6,235 nucleotides of DNA from an uncultured Bacteroidota bacterium (GTDB lineage Bacteria; Bacteroidota; Bacteroidia; Chitinophagales; Chitinophagaceae), in contig CAMLEX010000315.1 of assembly GCA_946479055.1 (NCBI GenBank), forward strand, positions 1-6,235. Reading direction: 5' to 3'. Positions 1 to 5,795 of this stretch are shown piece by piece (position 1 is the first letter of the stretch; every line of letters begins with the position of its first letter). The translations under genes were made by a program, and so were the position numbers. The notes under the pieces were generated by a model. The model did no database searches and was not told the origin of the DNA. It saw only the letters and a program-made list of their open reading frames with translations.

Positions 1-1
1 C

Positions 2-34
2 GAGTAAGCAAGGGGATTTCACCCCCTGCTCCTC
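2..34 (-). ncRNA. Group II intron domain VI with bulged branch-point A
   Basis: On the minus strand GAG (34-32) pairs with CTC (4-2), then a single A at position 5 is left unpaired, then 31-22 pairs continuously with 6-15 (two G-U pairs), closing a six-base loop TGAAAT at 21-16. A lone bulged A close to the 3' end is the hallmark of the lariat branch point. The domain is intact apart from the last bases of the intron, which lie outside the window. Confidence 0.8.
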
Positions 35-37
35 ACA

Positions 38-71
38 GAACCGTACGTGAACCTCCCGATTCATACGGTTT
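38..71 (-). ncRNA. Group II intron domain V
   Basis: The 34 bases fold on the minus strand into the standard domain V hairpin. The lower stem pairs 70-64 with 39-45, a two-base CG bulge sits at 47-46, the upper stem pairs 63-58 with 48-53 (one G-U), and the loop is the GNRA tetraloop GGGA at 57-54. Length, bulge size and bulge position all match the family. Two changes stand out: the closing pair is A/C instead of G-C, and the catalytic triad, normally AGC, reads AAC, which turns the conserved G-U pair into A-U. This suggests loss of catalysis. Confidence 0.85.
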
Positions 72-110
72 TTCAAGATGATGCTGGCAATTAATAAGCA
101 GTACATACAC

Positions 111-179
111 TCAATGCGCAAACAAACCTGGCTGCATCTTATACAAAGTATTAAGCCACCTGCGGCCAAAGTGAATTGA
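111..179 (-). pseudogene. C-terminal fragment of group II intron reverse transcriptase/maturase
   Basis: The minus-strand frame ending at the TGA at 113-111 reads SIHFGRRWLNTLYKMQPGLFAH, which resembles the C-terminal tail of bacterial group II intron-encoded proteins; from memory these often end in a run like LFAHW, so the TGA may replace a final TGG. The frame stays open upstream to a stop at 224-222, but residues beyond about position 180 do not look like the family. All seven reverse transcriptase blocks and the maturase domain X are absent, so no activity is expected. The fragment lies 39 bases ahead of domain V, the normal arrangement for an ORF in domain IV. Confidence 0.75.
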
Positions 180-266
180 TAAGTATTTTAAATCAATGGA
201 TATTTTTTTGGATAGTTCGTATTATATAGCAATCTTAGTGTTGCTTGCAAGTTTAAAAAAGAAATC

Positions 267-1091
267 ATGAGTCAATTTGAATACACAGATCTAAATAAGT
301 TTTTTGTATCGATTGGAGTATTTTTGATCGGTCTCACTTTCTTCTTACCATGGCTCTTCTTCCGGGAAAACTTTGATTTATTAATAAAATCTGAAGACTT
401 AAAAACGTACACTGACATTGCTCGAGATATTCTTAGTCAAAGGCAAGGCATTGTATCCTACTTCCCAACAGCTATTCTTATAATAAGTTCAATTACATTT
501 TTATTTGGAATTATCTTTTGTTACAAAGGAATTAGGGGCTGGATTAAAGCGGAACGGTTAAAACAAGAAGCGAGTCAATTATCAAATAAAATGGCAACTC
601 AGGAAGTTGAAAAATTATCGGCATCAAACGAAACGGCTATTGATGAAGCAGCAGAAGATGAAAAAGAAGCAGGCGTCCCCATACAAATCCCTATTACTAA
701 TTTGTGGGAATTAAATCATTGGGGAAGTGATGTTGCTTCAATTAAAAATGGAAAAATGATTTTCGAGGGAACGAAGACCAGGCTCGAAACTGATGGTTGT
801 CACATTAATTTAAAAGACATGCTACAAATTGGAAGATTCTACAAAGTTTCTTGTTTTGTCAAATCTAATCCGAATACCACAGGGGAGTTTCAGCTTTGGT
901 GCCATGACAACATAGGGATTGATCCACATGGTTCTCAAAAAGCAATTCCTTATGCTATTCCCTCAATAAATGGGGAAAGATGTTCTCTTAAATTTGAAGC
1001 AAAATTTAATGGCAATATAAGAATTCACCTTCAATATAAACCTGGACAAGGAAGAATTGAAGTAAGCGACATAACAATTACTCCTATATAA
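267..1091 (+). CDS. Uncharacterised two-helix membrane protein with C-terminal beta-rich domain
   Basis: I do not recognise this 274-residue protein. Two hydrophobic helices are clear (about residues 11-32 and 65-86), separated by a ~30-residue polar loop. A cluster of K/R after helix 2 (YKGIRGWIKAERLK) predicts by the positive-inside rule that both termini are cytoplasmic. Residues ~92-135 are charged and helical, probably a coiled-coil or linker rich in E, K and A. Residues ~140-274 are rich in alternating strands with W147, W152 and W211 and a closing strand pattern (GRIEVSDITITPI), reminiscent of a carbohydrate-binding-module-like jelly roll such as the CBM4/9 group. That resemblance is an impression of fold pattern, not a firm match, and a sugar-binding role would be odd on the cytoplasmic side. 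The ATG is preceded by an A-rich stretch and no Shine-Dalgarno site, normal for Bacteroidota. It is the first intact gene after the intron relic. Confidence 0.75.
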   Translation: MSQFEYTDLNKFFVSIGVFLIGLTFFLPWLFFRENFDLLIKSEDLKTYTDIARDILSQRQGIVSYFPTAILIISSITFLFGIIFCYKGIRGWIKAERLKQEASQLSNKMATQEVEKLSASNETAIDEAAEDEKEAGVPIQIPITNLWELNHWGSDVASIKNGKMIFEGTKTRLETDGCHINLKDMLQIGRFYKVSCFVKSNPNTTGEFQLWCHDNIGIDPHGSQKAIPYAIPSINGERCSLKFEAKFNGNIRIHLQYKPGQGRIEVSDITITPI

Positions 1092-1132
1092 CCGAAAGAA
1101 AAAACGGCAGCTATGAGACAGCAATATAATTT

Positions 1133-1897
1133 ATGAATCTAATAATAGAATACTTCAGACCTTACTTTGAACAATTGTTACCTGGCTCACTAATCTGCAT
1201 TAGTACTTTACTTTTCCTTGTTTTAGAGAGAAAATTTCCAGGCAGAGAATTACCAACTTCCAAAGGCTGGTATTTTCGCTCAATTGCGATTAACCTTGCC
1301 CAGTTTCTTTTAATAGGCTTAAGTGGAATTACTTGGAATAAGTATTTCAGAGACCAATCATTATTTCATTTTGGAAGTTGGAGCAATCCTATTGTAGAAG
1401 GCTTGCTTTACTGGTTTATAGGCACCCTTGTTTTTTATTGGTGGCATAGACTAAGACATGCCAATGGTTTCTGGCTAATATTCCATCAAATGCATCATAG
1501 CCCCAAAAGAATTGAGCTTCTAACATCGTTTTATAAACACCCAATTGAAATTATTGCGGATTCAATTATAACGGGCTTTTTAATTTATTATGTTTTAGGT
1601 GGCACAGCCTTAGCAGGTGCCTGGACTTCATTTTTTGGAGCAACTGGCGAATATTTTTACCACTCAAATATTTCGACTCCTAAGTGGTTGGGCTATTTTA
1701 TTCAAAGACCTGAACATCATTCCATACATCATCAGTTAGATGTTCATAAATATAATTTTGGCGACATTACTTGGTGGGACAGAATGTTTGGAACATTTAA
1801 AGAAGCTGATGATTTTGTACCTGAATGCGGCTTCCCAAATGACAATGAGTCTAAAGTATGGGATATACTAAAGTTTAAAGATGTATATAATTCATAA
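1133..1897 (+). CDS. Fatty acid hydroxylase / sterol desaturase family membrane enzyme
   Basis: This 254-residue integral membrane protein belongs to the diiron fatty acid hydroxylase superfamily, which uses O2 to hydroxylate or desaturate lipid substrates. The full histidine signature is present: HRLRH (105-109, HX3H), HQMHH (118-122, HX2HH) and HSIHH (196-200, HX2HH), with extra histidines at 136 and 177 that may also be ligands. Hydrophobic segments at about 17-31, 51-66, 88-104 and 140-165 fit the usual membrane-embedded layout with the histidine boxes facing the cytoplasm. Length and box spacing are normal, so the enzyme is probably active. The substrate cannot be read from sequence; bacterial relatives act on fatty acids, carotenoids, sphingolipids or alkylglycerols. 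It begins 41 bases after the preceding gene and is followed 42 bases later by an AraC regulator. An ATG at 1113 is out of frame and was not used. Confidence 0.93.
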   Translation: MNLIIEYFRPYFEQLLPGSLICISTLLFLVLERKFPGRELPTSKGWYFRSIAINLAQFLLIGLSGITWNKYFRDQSLFHFGSWSNPIVEGLLYWFIGTLVFYWWHRLRHANGFWLIFHQMHHSPKRIELLTSFYKHPIEIIADSIITGFLIYYVLGGTALAGAWTSFFGATGEYFYHSNISTPKWLGYFIQRPEHHSIHHQLDVHKYNFGDITWWDRMFGTFKEADDFVPECGFPNDNESKVWDILKFKDVYNS

Positions 1898-1939
1898 TCG
1901 CAGGCGTTAACATAGATGCTTTCTGGTAATTAAGCTAAA

Positions 1940-2797
1940 ATGAAAAACATCCCAATCAGGTATATTAATTCAACCCAAAAAGAGCCAGTTTTTTTGGAGG
2001 GCTTTAGCATACGGGATGTTCGGGACCTGCTTGCTGGAAAAGACATGGTTCAGGAACTTCACAGACATGATTTTTTTTATATTCTTGCTTTGAAAAAAGG
2101 ATCAGGCAATCATGAGATAGACTTTACATCGTATGAAGTTCATGACCGTTCTGTTTTCTTCCTGCGTCCTGGCCAGGTACATCAGCCCACACTGAAAGCA
2201 GGAAGTATGGGATACCTGATTACATTTAAGACTGGTTTCTATTATCCACATAACAAAGTATCCAATCAGCTGTTACGCAAGGCCAGTAATACAAACCTTT
2301 ATCATCTTGCTGCTAATAGTTTCAAAAAATTGCATTCTATATCATCTTATATTTTCCAGGAGTATACCGACAAACAGGAAGGGTATCAGGAGGTCATTAA
2401 AGCGAACCTGGCTATTTTCTTTATCGAACTTGTCCGGCACAATAGCAAAAGCCCAGCGAATAATATCATCCCTTACACGCAGGAACGCCTTGAAGAATTT
2501 TTAGAACTTCTGGAGAAACATATATCTGACCAGAAAAAAGTGTCTCAATATGCGGACATGTTGAATCTTTCCCCTTATCAGCTTAATGCAATCACTAAGG
2601 CAACACTGGGTAAAACGTGTTCAGAACTTATTACCGAATATATTATTCTGGAGGCCAAAAGATATCTTCTTGCAACATCTAACCAGGTAAACCAAATAGC
2701 CTTTTACCTGGGTTACGAAGATGTTTCCTATTTTATCAGATTCTTCAAAAAGCAAACCGGATATTCACCTGAGTCGTTTCGACATAACTTCAGATAA
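1940..2797 (+). CDS. AraC-family transcriptional regulator
   Basis: This 285-residue protein has the two-domain AraC layout. Residues ~15-100 form a cupin-like sensing domain: HRHDFFYILALKKGSG (41-56) and VFFLRPGQVHQP (72-83) match the typical pattern of a His-containing first barrel strand and a 'PGQVH' turn. Residues ~185-285 are the DNA-binding domain with two helix-turn-helix units, about 199-220 (QYADMLNLSPYQLNAITK) and 249-271, ending in the signature FFKKQTGYSPESFR (268-281). The inducer is unknown; the sensory half is short and lacks any recognised catalytic domain. The gene is 42 bases after the hydroxylase gene. Immediately at its stop codon begins a direct repeat that could be this regulator's own operator for the downstream gene, although that link is inference. 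Confidence 0.95.
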   Translation: MKNIPIRYINSTQKEPVFLEGFSIRDVRDLLAGKDMVQELHRHDFFYILALKKGSGNHEIDFTSYEVHDRSVFFLRPGQVHQPTLKAGSMGYLITFKTGFYYPHNKVSNQLLRKASNTNLYHLAANSFKKLHSISSYIFQEYTDKQEGYQEVIKANLAIFFIELVRHNSKSPANNIIPYTQERLEEFLELLEKHISDQKKVSQYADMLNLSPYQLNAITKATLGKTCSELITEYIILEAKRYLLATSNQVNQIAFYLGYEDVSYFIRFFKKQTGYSPESFRHNFR

Positions 2798-2823
2798 GTC
2801 CTGTTAAACTACATTTAAGTCCT
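2795..2823 (+). promoter_or_regulatory. Direct repeat TAAGTCCT x2, candidate AraC-type operator
   Basis: TAAGTCCT occurs at 2795-2802 (starting on the stop codon of the regulator gene) and again at 2816-2823. The 21-base period is two helical turns, so both copies face the same side of the DNA. AraC-type proteins commonly bind two direct half-sites with this spacing just upstream of the promoter they activate. The copies lie upstream of the TACTTTTG box at 2846. Chance occurrence of one repeated octamer in a short AT-rich gap cannot be excluded. Confidence 0.4.
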
Positions 2824-2845
2824 ACTTACAAATTGCAAGGTCGAA

Positions 2846-2853
2846 TACTTTTG
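2846..2853 (+). promoter_or_regulatory. Candidate Bacteroidota -7 box TACTTTTG
   Basis: TACTTTTG is an exact match to the TAnnTTTG promoter element used by the primary sigma factor in this phylum. It predicts a start of transcription near 2860, about 30 bases ahead of the small membrane protein gene. A good -33 TTTG/TTG at the usual spacing is missing; the second TAAGTCCT copy lies close to that region instead, as expected for an activator-dependent promoter. Confidence 0.4.
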
Positions 2854-2889
2854 CAAACAAATAAAATTGACAAATCAAAAGTAATTGGT

Positions 2890-3114
2890 ATGAAAATTAA
2901 AGCAAAGCTAATTGCATCTGTTAAGGTCTGGGTTGCAATCTATCCATCTATCACCTTATTACTTTACCTGTTTGGGGAAGCATTATCCGTTCTGCCATTG
3001 TATCAAAGAACGTTATTGCTGACACTTTTATTAGTTCCATGGGTAGTGTTCGTTGGTGTGCCTTTTGTGGATTCAATCAGCCGCCTGGTTTTATCCAAAA
3101 ATGAAAGAAGATAA
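2890..3114 (+). CDS. Small two-helix membrane protein
   Basis: A 74-residue protein consisting almost entirely of two hydrophobic helices: about residues 11-29 ([19 protein letters not shown]) and 41-59 ([19 protein letters not shown]), joined by a short loop with PLYQR, and ended by a basic tail (LSKNERR). The pattern W-x-A-I-Y-P, a central PL-x-x-R-T and a final V-P...P resembles the C-terminal membrane segment of the antibiotic biosynthesis monooxygenase-like proteins (COG3224), here as a free-standing unit without the monooxygenase domain; this is from memory and uncertain. The function is unknown. I chose the ATG at 2890 rather than the TTG at 2833 in the same frame, because the extra 19 residues are polar, would overlap the candidate promoter, and have no family support. 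It is 92 bases after the regulator and 50 before the next methyltransferase. Confidence 0.8.
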   Translation: MKIKAKLIASVKVWVAIYPSITLLLYLFGEALSVLPLYQRTLLLTLLLVPWVVFVGVPFVDSISRLVLSKNERR

Positions 3115-3164
3115 GCCAGAGAATGTTAACGGTATTTAATAAAGACAACAAATCAGACAAAAAT

Positions 3165-3788
3165 ATGAATGAACCCTGGATTGAAAGATGGAATGACAGA
3201 TATAGTAAAGACGAGTTTGCTTATGGCGAACAACCTAATAACTATTTAAAAGAACAATTAGAGAAGTTAGGCGTTGGGACAATACTTTTTCCGGCGGAAG
3301 GTGAAGGACGTAATGCAGTTTTTGCAGCCAAATTGGGTTGGACTGTTTCAGCGTTTGACATAAGCATAGAAGGGAAAAATAAGGCCCTTCGACTTGCCAA
3401 AACCAATAAAGTGACGATTGACTACCAGGTTGGTGAATTGCAAACATTGAATTATAACACGGCGCAATTTGACGCAATCGCATTAATTTATGCGCACTTT
3501 CCGGCAGACGTTAAATCTTTATACCACCAAACACTTGACAAATATTTGTGTCATAAGGGAATAGTTATTTTTGAAGCGTTTAGCAAAAGACATATTGACT
3601 ACATCTCTACCAACGAAAAAATCGGCGGACCAAAAGACATAGCGATGTTATTCTCAATTGATGAATTAAAGTCGGACTTTGCGAATTATGAAATTATAGA
3701 ATTAGTAGAAAAAGAAATTGAATTAAGCGAAGGTCTGTTTCATAATGGAAAAGGTTCAGTAATAAGATTTGTCGGACGAAAAAAATAA
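3165..3788 (+). CDS. Class I SAM-dependent methyltransferase
   Basis: This 207-residue cytoplasmic enzyme has the Rossmann-like methyltransferase fold. The SAM-binding loop is [12 protein letters not shown] (40-51 in this numbering), followed by the conserved acidic end of strand 2 (AFDIS, D65), then [12 protein letters not shown] (102-113, motif II/strand 4 region) and [10 protein letters not shown] (131-140, strand 5). The N-terminal [10 protein letters not shown] and AYGEQPN are typical of the TehB/thiopurine-methyltransferase-like subgroup, often called tellurite resistance-like. The substrate cannot be told; small thiols, metalloid ions or other small molecules are possible. An upstream in-frame ATG at 3123 would add 14 polar residues; I prefer 3165 because relatives begin a few residues before W-x-x-R-Y. 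It follows the small membrane gene closely and may share its transcript. Confidence 0.9.
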   Translation: MNEPWIERWNDRYSKDEFAYGEQPNNYLKEQLEKLGVGTILFPAEGEGRNAVFAAKLGWTVSAFDISIEGKNKALRLAKTNKVTIDYQVGELQTLNYNTAQFDAIALIYAHFPADVKSLYHQTLDKYLCHKGIVIFEAFSKRHIDYISTNEKIGGPKDIAMLFSIDELKSDFANYEIIELVEKEIELSEGLFHNGKGSVIRFVGRKK

Positions 3789-3825
3789 ACAACCGCTAAC
3801 ATGGGATTATGTCTCAGACGAGTTT

Positions 3826-3848
3826 CACAGGGTGGCTTTGTGTTTCTT
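3826..3848 (+). terminator. Weak terminator-like hairpin after the first methyltransferase
   Basis: CACAGGG (3826-3832) can pair with CTTTGTG (3836-3842) with a three-base loop and two G-U pairs, followed by TTTCTT. The position, 38 bases past the stop codon, fits a transcription terminator, but the stem is weak and the T-tract is broken. Confidence 0.3.
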
Positions 3849-3859
3849 ACACTGCGGCT

Positions 3860-3909
3860 AGTCCGGCCAACTAATATTTTTTATCAGTAAGAGTATTCTG
3901 GCCCGGACT
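3860..3909. repeat. Imperfect inverted repeat in intergenic gap
   Basis: AGTCCGGCCA (3860-3869) and TGGCCCGGACT (3899-3909) are inverted copies differing only by one extra C in the right arm. The 29-base interval contains AATA (3873-3876) and TATT (3894-3897), which extend the pairing after small internal loops. The GC-rich arms stand out from the AT-rich surroundings. It could be a terminator stem, a structured 5' leader for the next gene or a recombination site remnant; there is no T-tract after it. The rest of the 3789-4072 gap holds the weak hairpin at 3826, and nothing else I can name. Confidence 0.5.
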
Positions 3910-4072
3910 CACCTGGGAAGTGAAATAACAATTAGCCTGATTTTCAAAAAAGATGTACCGGGAGTTGTGTATATTTATGAATAGCCAACCCTTTGGATCT
4001 GACTTTCGAAATTGCAATCAAAGTTTCACACCACCTATCAGATTAAGTTTTTCACCATTAAACCTAAAAATT

Positions 4073-4918
4073 ATGGAGCCTCAATTGGAACAAATCCGCG
4101 AACAACAAAAAGAAACCTGGAATAAATTTTCACCCGGCTGGAGAAAATGGGATGATTTTACCATGCAATTTTTAAAGCCAATGGGAGAAGAAATTATTCG
4201 TTCGTTGAAACTAAAAGATACGGATACAGTTCTTGATGTAGCCGCCGGCACTGGTGAACCCGGACTAACGATAGCATCTATAGTTAAAAACGGGAAAGTG
4301 GTTATCACTGACCTTGCAGAAGGTATGCTGGAAGTAGCCCATGACAATGCGGCAAAAAAAGGAATTACAAATTACGAAACCGCTGCCTGTGATGTTTGTG
4401 AATTACCATTCGAAGATGAAACATTTGATGCAATAAGTTGCCGCTTCGGTTTTATGTTTTTTCCGGATATGCTTATGGCTGCTAAAGAAATGGCAAGGGT
4501 ACTTAAGCCGGGTGGAGTAATGGCAACATCGGTGTGGGGCGTGCCCGAAAAAAATTTTTGGATTACCGCTACTATGAGCACTCTCAATAAAAATATGCAA
4601 TTGCCTGCACCGCCTCCCGGCGCACCAGGAATGTTTCGGTGTGGCAATCCTGGTTTTTTAGCCGACCTGTTTAAGCAGGCAGGCTTAAAAAATGTTTCTG
4701 AAAAAGAAATAACCGGCAAAGTGAATTATGGCGATAATGAGACCTATTGGAATTTTATGAACGACGTAGTGGCCCCTGTTGTAGCTGCTATGAGTAAAGC
4801 AGACGATGCAATGAAATTGAAAATTAAAAATGAAGTGTTTGAATTAGTTGATCAAAAATATCCTGATAAAAAAGCTGCTCTTGATTATGGCGCTGTAATA
4901 GTTTGCGGCGAAAAATAA
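4073..4918 (+). CDS. Class I SAM-dependent methyltransferase (UbiE/Methyltransf_11 type)
   Basis: A 281-residue cytoplasmic methyltransferase. Motif I is VLDVAAGTGEPG (53-64), with the acidic strand-2 residue at D80 (VVITDLAEGML), the motif II region CDVCELPFEDETFDAI (106-121) and the post-motif VLKPGGVMATSVW (143-155), the classic Methyltransf_11 pattern seen in UbiE/COQ5 enzymes. The C-terminal ~110 residues hold a proline-rich stretch (LPAPPPGAPGMF, 177-188) and a helical cap that probably shapes the substrate pocket. The N-terminus EQIREQQKETWNKFSPGWRKWD is characteristic of a Bacteroidota group with unknown substrates; it is not close enough to UbiE to claim quinone synthesis. The frame stays open upstream to an ATG at 3953, but those 40 residues are low-quality and lack family support, so the ATG at 4073 is used. 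It stands alone on the plus strand, convergent with the stress protein gene. Confidence 0.92.
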   Translation: MEPQLEQIREQQKETWNKFSPGWRKWDDFTMQFLKPMGEEIIRSLKLKDTDTVLDVAAGTGEPGLTIASIVKNGKVVITDLAEGMLEVAHDNAAKKGITNYETAACDVCELPFEDETFDAISCRFGFMFFPDMLMAAKEMARVLKPGGVMATSVWGVPEKNFWITATMSTLNKNMQLPAPPPGAPGMFRCGNPGFLADLFKQAGLKNVSEKEITGKVNYGDNETYWNFMNDVVAPVVAAMSKADDAMKLKIKNEVFELVDQKYPDKKAALDYGAVIVCGEK

Positions 4919-4970
4919 GACACTGGCTTTGCTAACAGACTTGTACGCGGTACCAGCATTTAGAGCAATC

Positions 4971-5031
4971 AGCTATACCCCTATCCCCATAGCTCCTGCC
5001 CTATGTCTTGAACAAGGAACTCCACGGGCAG
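4971..5031. terminator. Two adjacent hairpins between convergent genes
   Basis: AGCTAT (4971-4976) pairs with ATAGCT (4989-4994) over a 12-base C-rich loop, and CTGCCC (4996-5001) pairs with GGGCAG (5026-5031), enclosing a smaller CTTG-AA-CAAG hairpin (5007-5016). They lie between the stop codons of two genes that face each other, the expected place for a shared terminator. No strong T-tract follows on either strand, so the role is uncertain. Confidence 0.35.
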
Positions 5032-5061
5032 CCACTTTATCAATTTTCATACTTGTATAAT

Positions 5062-5496
5062 TTAAATATTGGGAACAACCATAACCGGAACGGTTGCATG
5101 TTTAATGACATATTCCGCCACACTTCCCATCATCAGGTTTACAAGACCGGTACGGCCATGCGTACCCATGACAATTAAGTCAGCTTCCCATTCTTTAGCC
5201 ATATTGATAATTTCTTTTCTGGGAAATCCTTCTGGTGTAAACCGGAGCACTTCTTCCGCACCACCATACATTTTAATCAACTGCTCAATTGTTTCTTCAG
5301 CCTGTTTTAATAAGACTGTTTCGCTTTGCTCCGGAGTAATGCCCTGATCGGTATCTACAACTTCTTTATTTCTGTCAACTACAAATAGCAAAGCAATGGT
5401 CGCTTTTAACTGGTGGGCTAATGCAAATCCCCGCTTAGCGGCGTGCATAGAATGAGGGCTGCTGTCTACGGCGATTAATATTTTATTGAATGGCAT
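5062..5496 (-). CDS. Universal stress protein, UspA family
   Basis: A single-domain, 144-residue cytoplasmic Usp protein of normal length. It starts with the family strand FNKILIAVDSSPHS (3-16), where D11 is the usual nucleotide-contacting acidic residue, and ends with the ATP-binding signature G-x2-G-x9-G-S: G111, G114, G124 and S125 within MGTHGRTGL (110-118) and MGSVAEYVI (123-131), followed by the final strand VPVMVV. An intact signature puts it in the ATP-binding subgroup, which forms dimers and takes part in survival under starvation, redox or respiratory stress. The start codon is preceded by an AT-rich palindrome (5500-5511) and no Shine-Dalgarno site. It is transcribed alone, convergent with the methyltransferase and divergent from the gene at the right edge. 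Confidence 0.96.
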   Translation of the reverse strand: MPFNKILIAVDSSPHSMHAAKRGFALAHQLKATIALLFVVDRNKEVVDTDQGITPEQSETVLLKQAEETIEQLIKMYGGAEEVLRFTPEGFPRKEIINMAKEWEADLIVMGTHGRTGLVNLMMGSVAEYVIKHATVPVMVVPNI

Positions 5497-5795
5497 AACT
5501 AAAATATTTTAATGAGAGATAATCCTGCAAAAACAACCAGTTAGCACAATACAAAGCTACTGATACTGTACAAGCAAAGCGGGGTATAATTTGATTGATG
5601 TAACATAGAGATATTCTCATAGGCAAAAAACCGAAAAAGCGGTACCCCCAAATACTGTAGGCAGAAACAATCTCCATTGGAATGTAAGTCATTCTGCTAT
5701 TCTGGCTATTATAATTACGCATGATGTTCATTCTTACTTTTCTCTTGATTGGTTTAGGCTGGAAGTTTTTAAATTAAATTCCTAACAGCTGCCGC
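5497..5795. other. Divergent intergenic region
   Basis: Together with the inverted repeat to its right this forms a ~390-430 base gap between divergent genes. It contains a perfect 12-base AT palindrome TAAAATATTTTA at 5500-5511, four bases ahead of the stress protein start, and the candidate promoter of that gene. A minus-strand open frame at 5483-5731 exists, but its composition (many Y, I, S, no family) gives no reason to think it is a gene. I see no RNA gene here. Confidence 0.5.
5552..5559 (-). promoter_or_regulatory. Candidate -7 box TAGCTTTG for the universal stress protein gene
   Basis: On the minus strand TAGCTTTG is an exact TAnnTTTG element, predicting a transcript start near 5545 and a leader of about 48 bases. 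A TTTG (5578-5575) lies 15 bases upstream, shorter than the usual -33 spacing, so the match is incomplete. Confidence 0.35.

Larger units (their letters stand above)
1..179 (-). mobile_element. 5'-truncated group II intron remnant (3' end)
   Basis: Read on the minus strand, this stretch holds, in order, the C-terminal tail of an intron-encoded reverse transcriptase (179-111), a short domain IV/V junction, domain V (71-38) and domain VI (34-2). The 3' splice site should lie two or three bases beyond position 1, because the bulged domain VI adenosine at position 5 normally sits 7-8 bases from the intron end. Nothing upstream of about position 180 reads as reverse transcriptase, so the 5' part (domains I-III and most of the protein) is missing. 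Truncation at the 5' side is what incomplete reverse transcription produces, although later deletion would look the same. The domain assignments come from folding by eye; the family recognition is from known group II intron ends. Confidence 0.85.

Noticed and set aside
180..266. Further reverse transcriptase sequence or a promoter between the intron relic and the first gene
   Set aside because: The minus frame beyond position 180 does not resemble the family and stops at 224-222; no TAnnTTTG box is present on the plus strand, only AT-rich runs.
2307..2504. Plus-strand open frame inside the AraC regulator
   Set aside because: It is an out-of-frame reading within a complete, well-conserved regulator gene.
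2833..2889. TTG start giving a 93-residue small membrane protein
   Set aside because: It would place the coding region over the TACTTTTG box and adds a polar segment without support; the ATG at 2890 lies right before the first helix.
3953..4072. 40-residue N-terminal extension of the second methyltransferase
   Set aside because: The residues are rich in S, F, N and P with no family pattern, and the conserved N-terminus of this methyltransferase group begins at the ATG at 4073.
4372..4719. Minus-strand open frame of 115 codons inside the methyltransferase
   Set aside because: It lies opposite an unmistakable methyltransferase with all motifs intact; composition is that of a shadow frame.
5069..5347. 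Plus-strand open frame opposite the stress protein
   Set aside because: The opposite strand encodes a full-length Usp protein with intact ATP-binding signature; this is its shadow.
5483..5731. Minus-strand open frame of 82 codons upstream of the stress protein
   Set aside because: It overlaps the stress protein start, contains that gene's candidate promoter, and shows no domain, periodic hydrophobicity or family resemblance.
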